A DNA stretch of 64,000 bases from Trema orientale (taxonomy: Eukaryota > Streptophyta > Magnoliopsida > Rosales > Cannabaceae), in NCBI GenBank assembly GCA_002914845.1, contig JXTC01000385.1, forward strand, positions 236,038-300,037, in the 5' to 3' direction. The notes under the pieces are model-generated. The model worked only from the letters and a program-made list of their open reading frames with translations, did not search any database and was not told the DNA's origin. Made by a program: the position numbers and the translations under genes. Shown here piece by piece: positions 58,759 to 64,000 of this stretch. Positions within the stretch are counted from its first letter, which is position 1, and each line of letters begins with the position of its first letter.

Positions 58759-61052
58759 TGTAATAACCTGTTTTTTTAAGGGCACAAAGGTCATTTGACT
58801 TTCTAATTAAAAAAAAAAAAAAGAAAAGAGAAATTAAATTAATTTATATATATGTATATATTGTTATCTTCTCTCTCCCTCCCCACGATGCTCCCAGCTC
58901 TCTCTCCCTCACTCTCGGTTTCCTCTCGGCCGAAGACCACCGAAGGACTGCCGAGGTTCGCCCAGCCGCCGTCCGACCACAAGGGACCCCGGCGCTGCCT
59001 CCCAGTGCCGCCAGCAGTCGCGCCGCCCGTCACCGACTGCCACCGAGAGCTGTTCCGCTGGAAAACGCCATTAGAGGGCGTTTGAAGCTTTTCGTCACCG
59101 GCGACTATTCCGGCCACCATTTGGCCTCTAACCGGGTTCATTTGATTCGTCTCCTCACGATCTTCGACATGGTATATATATCTCAACTCAATATTACCCG
59201 GATTGAATTTTGCTATTTTTGTCAATTTTGAGCTATTTTAGTTTTATATTTTATTTTTACAATCCGACCGTTAGATCGTAAAACAAATCTCATATTTGTG
59301 ATCTACTCGTGAAAACAAAACTTTTGATATGTATATTGGCTATATTTGTTGACGGACCCAAAAATCTAAATCTAACGGCTTAGATCGTCTCGATTTACGT
59401 GCCGTGGGCTCGGGCTCGGCCCGAGCCCGAATCGATCGAATTATATATCTAACCTAGCATTTTTGGGTGTTCTAAATCCAGTGGTAAAGTCCGTTTCACG
59501 ATCTGAAGATCCGATTGAAAATCGAGTTTTCGAACCTATCGATCAAAGGTTCGAAAATGACGCCCGACATTCCAAACGACACCCAAATGATGCCAAACCT
59601 TCTCCATAGTCCTGTAGAGCTATTTGAATACTCAATTGAGGTAGGGATTCGATTACTTGCTCTTTAAATTGGTTTAATTTTATTTTTCACATATTTTGGA
59701 TAAATATGGAACTTTGTGAAATGATTTATAAAAAAATTGTGTTTATATCTGTTTTTCACCTGATTTGAGATATAAACTGCCTGGGAGGCACGTCACACTG
59801 GTTGGCGTGTCATATATATTGTTTTGAACTGTTTTATGCAGGAAATTGGATTTTGGGTTTTGATCAAAAACGGTCGTTATAATGCCGAAATTTTTAGAAA
59901 ATCCCAAATGAATTGAGAACTTACTTTTGAGGACTAAAAGTTATTTGATTAAAGAATACTGCATGGTTATTTGAGACTCCACATATTGCACATTCCATAG
60001 GATCACGCATGAGAGTCATCTTAGGCATCGCAGTGTTGTAGCAGACGGACTAGTACACCCGCCTTCGGTGAGAGCCCGTAAACCTGCGCAGGGTTTGTTT
60101 TCTGACTATCTCCACTCGGTAGGTGTAGGCATTCGGTGCCCCTCCAGTTCGGTAGGATTAGACACATGGGTGTCTCTCCGGTTGTCAGAGATAGATGTCA
60201 GGCAGAGAGCACTTGATACATGTAGTATGAGTTGCTCTAGTTGTGATGAGAGGATGAGAGCTCATGTGATGTGTTGATTTATGTGATGTGCATTATGCTT
60301 GTTTTATTATGGTTTTATTATGGTTTTCAATATGTTCGAACCGTTGGACCATGATTTCTACTTGAGTTTTGTGAACTGTTTGAATGGAATACTAACCATG
60401 CAGGACTTTTAACGTGAGTATATTTTCTTATGTATAAAAACTGGTAATCGATTCTCTACTGAGCATTCACATGCTCACCCCCCTTTACTTCCTCTTACTT
60501 TCAGGTGTTGATTTATTTCGGGTTAATTGTCTGGTGGCTTGGCAAGCATAGTTGGTATATGTTTGCAGTTTCATTCCTCTCCAATGGTTGGTTCCTATTC
60601 TATTTCATCTCTCTCTTTCCTTGTCGAATTTGTTTAGCCAATAATAGTGATTTTGCTAAACGGATGTATGAGGAAGACTTTGGCATCAAATTGAGTACTT
60701 AGAGACACAAATAATTTTATGTAAATTATTTGAACTATGGTCCTAAGGTTTTAAATTGACTCATTTTACTAAAGTTTATGAATTTTCAAATGTTGTAAAT
60801 TATTAATTAGAATTTCATATAAATTTTAAGTAAAATATTTTCTCGAAGGATATGTAATAATAAGGGATTTTTCTTAGGGAATTAATACAGTTGAAAAGTT
60901 TATAAATTTTGAAATTTACTTACCTTGAGGACTGAAAATTTAAATTATAAGTACTCGATTTTTTTTTTTCTGGAATTTTAGAAAATTATTATTTACTACT
61001 GTTTCAACATAAAATTACTAAAAATCACGGCCTTGGATTTTGGGTCGTGACA
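58759..61052 (+). mobile_element. Solo LTR of a probable Ty3/gypsy element, 2.3 kb, perfect 5-bp duplication
   Basis: The segment starts TGTAATAACC and ends GGTCGTGACA, with the TG...CA ends and imperfect terminal inversion common in plant gypsy LTRs. AATTA flanks it exactly on both sides (58754-58758 and 61053-61057). Near its 3' part it has 'ATTCACATGCTCACCCCCC', a phrase type often seen in large gypsy LTRs. No internal region or second LTR is present, so it is the product of recombination between two LTRs. Its GC-rich 5' part (58870-59060) creates a Pro-rich frame without support. The intact duplication suggests moderate age. Confidence 0.8.
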
Positions 61053-61309
61053 AATTAAGCTACAATCTAACCCGTTTTATAAAATTCAAAGCTCAATATA
61101 TAAATAAATTAAAAGGTATATATATATATATAACTTCTAACCATTTTTAAAATAGAAAAAATAAAAAATAAACACACACAAAAATGAAAAAAAAAAAAAG
61201 CAAGAAACAAATTGGCTTATACTTCTCTTATTCATCACCCTGCCCAAAAAAAATGTTCGACAATTAACTCACAAATTAACTTAAATTCTTTGGTGTAGTT
61301 TGTAGATAT

Positions 61310-61455
61310 TAAGTTTTTTAATTAAAATTTACTTCATTGAGTTTCTAATTAATTTGTAATTATCACGTTAATTACTAACAAGTCTGTAGATATTAAGTTT
61401 TTTAACTAAATTCACTTCATGAGTTTCTAATTAATTGTTAATTATCATAGATATA
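61310..61455 (+). repeat. Short tandem duplication, unit about 74 bp
   Basis: TGTAGATATTAAGTTTTTTAA occurs at 61310 and 61384. In both copies it is followed by CTTCAT...GAGTTTCTAATTAATT and AATTATCA. Confidence 0.7.
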
Positions 61456-61677
61456 TCCGGGTTTAATCTTTACAACATAGTGAAAACTGAAAACTCATTG
61501 TATGGCAAAGGGAACAAATGAAAATGGGGACGGGGCAGAAAGCTAGATGGAGAAAATGAGAGTTCAATCATACAAAGAATCATATATTCTTAAATGTTAA
61601 GTAATTAAATGTTGATAATGCACTCATTGCAACATATTCAAAATACAATGCATGTTTGGGTTTAGAATAAAAATTAC

Positions 61678-61866
61678 CTTCATTTGATTCTTTAGATGTA
61701 GGAGGATTTTCAGAAGCATTATCACTAGAAAAAGCTGCAAGTGACCTTCAACCATTAAACATAACCATATTCAAAGTATTATATGGTCTCAAACAAGAAA
61801 CTCAAAGTTTTTCGCATGAAACTAACCTGATAGTTGGAAGAACATGAGAAATATTAAGATGTACAT
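61678..61866 (-). CDS. Possible small secreted peptide gene, first two exons
   Basis: The minus strand starts at ATG 61866 and encodes MYILIFLMFFQLS, a good signal-peptide core, up to a GTTAGT donor (exon end 61827). After a 92-base intron with acceptor TTGCAG, exon 2 (61734-61678) encodes FSSDNASENPPTSKESNE in the matching phase and ends in a GTAATT donor. A third exon may start near 61552 after CTCCATCTAG and would read FCPVPIFICSLC before a stop at about 61480, but this is uncertain. A TATAAAT word lies some 20 bases upstream of the ATG, which is very close. Signal peptide, phase-1 intron and hydrophilic exon resemble small secreted plant peptides. No family is recognised, and chance cannot be excluded at this size. 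Confidence 0.25.
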
Positions 61867-62295
61867 CAAGAAGGAAATGCATTTATAACTATTCATTATC
61901 ACCTTTTCACTAATATATAGGAAATTATGTAGTAATCAACATTAATGAAATTTATATTACTTCAATAGTTTATAATGGACTGCGTATTTCACAACGAACG
62001 ACCATATTAATATTAATGAAACAATATAGTATATCTCAATCTTAACTTATAAAAAATATTTTATATACTTGTTGCCCTTGCAATTAAAGACGTATTCAGT
62101 TTGAGATTGATACGTTAAAAAATATCAAAATAATGGCCAACAATTCTTCATTAGCTATTAAAGATAATTAAAATAATAAAGTGATTAAACTAAAAATAAA
62201 AACAAGACAATATCCCTTCCTACAATATAGAATTCATGTATATCTGGCTCCCTTTATGGGAAAGAGGTAAGTATTAGCTTTATGAGAATAAACTA

Positions 62296-62640
62296 GGGAG
62301 ATTAGGCATTGTACGATATTTTTAGGAAAAAATTTGAAAAATATGATAGGCTATGTTTCTTGTAGATTAGGTATGGTTTTTATTACAAAAATTCTATTTT
62401 TAAAATAGTAATTATTAATCGGTAATCAGTTTTTAAAAACTGATAATTGGTAACTAAATGTATTTATAACTGGTATATAACTGATAATCGGTTACTAGTT
62501 TTTCAGAAACTAGTAACTATTAACCATTTTTAAAATTATATATTTTGAAAAACTTTTTAAAAATGATATTTTTTCTAATAAAAACTGCACGAAAATTAAA
62601 AAAGAAAAAACCTAACCTCTGCATTTTTATAATTCTTTTA
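62296..62640. mobile_element. Inverted-repeat element with TAACTAGT-rich core, family 3, copy 2
   Basis: It shares with 27939-28313 the segments TTTTAAAATAGTAATT, TTTATAACTGGTATATAACT, CAGAAACTAGTAACTA and ATATTTTTTCTAATAAAAACTG in the same order. GGGAGATTAGGC at the left faces CCTAACCTCTGC near 62611. The copies are clearly diverged. Confidence 0.55.
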
Positions 62641-62789
62641 GATTTTTATAGGTAAAAGTTTTAAAAACCCAATAAACTATAGAAAAATAACAAATATGAC
62701 GGAATAATATTGGCTTATTGTTTACATGTACATGAAAGAACTAAAGAGAATTTAAGTACATTGATATGGCCATTGACTATACAAGATAC

Positions 62790-63860
62790 AAATAAATTTG
62801 AATGTACAATCAATTTAATTTCTGGAGACATATTCGGTGGAGTTTGAGTCAAGAAATTGATTATAATTCATGGAGATATATTTGGAGGAGTTTGAATCAA
62901 GGAATTGAATTCAGTGGACTTATCAACACGAGTTGGCAGAGATTCTTTCCTAATATACCCCTGCAAGAAAGTGGTGGCGTGGTGCCATCAAAAACACCGA
63001 TCTTGAATCATAAAGTGTCAAGACGCTTACGAGATAATGGCTTTGTAACAGCATCAGCAAGCTGGTCATTTGTAGACACATGTGAGATACGAAGCAGTCC
63101 AGCAGCTACTTTGTCACGAACAAAATGGAAGTCAACTGCAATGTGTTTCATACGTGAGTGAAAAACTGAATTGTCACATAAGTACATGGCTCCAATGTTA
63201 TCACAAAAAATTGTAGGGGGCTGTTGGAGAGGGACTCCAAGTTCATGAAGTAGAAATTCAACCCAAGATAACTCAAATACTGTATAGCTCAATATTCAGC
63301 TTCAATAGAGGAACAAGCAACAGAGCATTGCTTTTTAGAGCTCTAAGGGATCAGATTGCTTCCAAGACACAAAACATATGCATTTGTAGATGTTCGATCT
63401 TCAATATTTCATGTCCAATCAGCGTCGGAAAAAGCGGGAAGATGAAGAGGAGTTCCACTTTCAGAAGAAAGCCCACGATAGAGAGTATAATTAAGATAAT
63501 ACATAACTCATTTAGCTGCTACCTAGTATGTTTGCGAAGGCTCATACATGAATTCATAAATTTGTTCACAACAAAGGAAATTTTAGGCCTTGTAATGGAC
63601 AAGTATTGCAGAGCCCCAACTAGCTTCTGGAATTAATTGTGTTGCATCGGTAAGAGGAGACCTATCATAAAGCTGCAATGGGGACAAGATGGACAAAAGA
63701 GTGGCAACTTCTTTAGTGCCTTCCATGTGATGTCTGTGTAAAAGCTCTTTATGTTGTAATAAGAACATATAATTTTCAGCATAGACCACTTCAACAACAA
63801 GAAAGTAGTTGAGAAGACTGAGATCTTTTATTAAAAAATGCCGAGAAAGTTAAGCAATGA
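62790..63860 (-). mobile_element. Ty1/copia fossil: end of reverse transcriptase and RNase H
   Basis: On the minus strand 63790-63590 reads like the end of a copia reverse transcriptase (for example LHRHHMEGTKEVATLLSI and YDRSPLTDATQ). Positions 63292-63008 are a clear copia RNase H C-terminal part (YTVFELSWVEFLLHELGVP, IFCDNIGAMYL, RMKHIAVDFHFVRDKV, TNDQLADAVTKPLS). Downstream (62990-62790) there may be the 3' untranslated part. It is broken in several places and no LTR pair is seen; the left part of the element continues or is lost beyond the window. Confidence 0.75.
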
Positions 63861-64000
63861 AATGAAAAATGAATTTTTGATTAGTAACTGTTATTATTGT
63901 TGGTGTTTTTGCCCTAAGAGCAAAATGTAAACAATGATTTGCTAATAAATAAATATACTTGATTTTATTTTATTTGCTTGTATATATTATTTATGATAAT
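63861..64000. other. Right edge, AT-rich
   Basis: Nothing recognised in the last 140 bases. Confidence 0.4.

Noticed and set aside
58852-59225. Pro-rich and antisense frames in a GC-rich segment
   Set aside because: They lie inside the solo LTR, have no family match and follow the local base composition.
1-64000. tRNA genes, rRNA genes and CRISPR arrays
   Set aside because: No GGTTCGAATCC-type B box with a matching cloverleaf, no rRNA core sequence and no regularly spaced repeats with unique spacers were seen by eye; a covariance-model search was not possible.

Overview
This is a very AT-rich, intron-containing, transposon-dense stretch of nuclear DNA from a flowering plant, most likely a eudicot. 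The evidence is plant-type gene families (SINA-like RING E3 ligases with 1-4 kb introns, a wall-associated-kinase domain, a PEARLI-4 type coiled-coil protein, a defensin-like exon) together with plant LTR elements, an L1-type LINE, a CACTA-type gene and many short inverted-repeat elements. The species cannot be fixed from the sequence. There are two single N bases (7108, 25233) and one gap of about 121 N (7635-7755). Layout, 0-18 kb: the first exon of a probable plastid Cys/His-rich protein runs off the left edge on the minus strand. A 2.6 kb Mutator-like element (about 640-3226) with a transposase N-terminal remnant sits directly upstream of it. From 3 to 18 kb there is no convincing host gene. 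This part is built from small terminal-inverted-repeat elements, several with clean 9-bp target duplications, plus tandem duplications and a degenerate minisatellite (12.9-13.7 kb). Layout, 18-46 kb: three SINA-like RING genes lie in the same orientation. The first (18440-21046) is a complete two-exon E3 ligase of 357 aa. The second (35730-about 38003) keeps a RING but has an arginine where a zinc-binding cysteine is expected and lacks the SINA C-terminal half. The third (42385-45636) has four clean exons joining the RING to a Ser/Pro-rich linker and a long coiled coil. Between them lie a Ty1/copia 5' end, a tiny but structurally complete TRIM retroelement with both LTRs and a target duplication, a broken PEARLI-4 type gene, and a CACTA-associated (Transposase_24 type) gene right behind the second RING gene. 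Layout, 46-64 kb: a copia 3' remnant, a 343-bp tandem duplication, a defensin-like exon, and an L1-type LINE relic (minus strand, 57.5-51.7 kb). Where the LINE's N-terminal reverse transcriptase should be there is instead an intact plus-strand receptor-kinase domain of WAK-like type. Then come a 2.3 kb solo LTR with a perfect 5-bp target duplication, a possible small secreted peptide gene on the minus strand, and a minus-strand copia fragment at the right edge. The strongest themes are: (1) a dense population of Mutator-type inverted-repeat elements, two of them inside or beside the RING genes; (2) three separate inverted-repeat elements whose interiors are degenerate TTCGA-based arrays; (3) diversification of the RING genes, including loss of the SINA substrate-binding half and gain of a coiled coil; (4) a kinase exon lodged in a LINE. 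All family names come from recognising motifs by eye; no database search was run.
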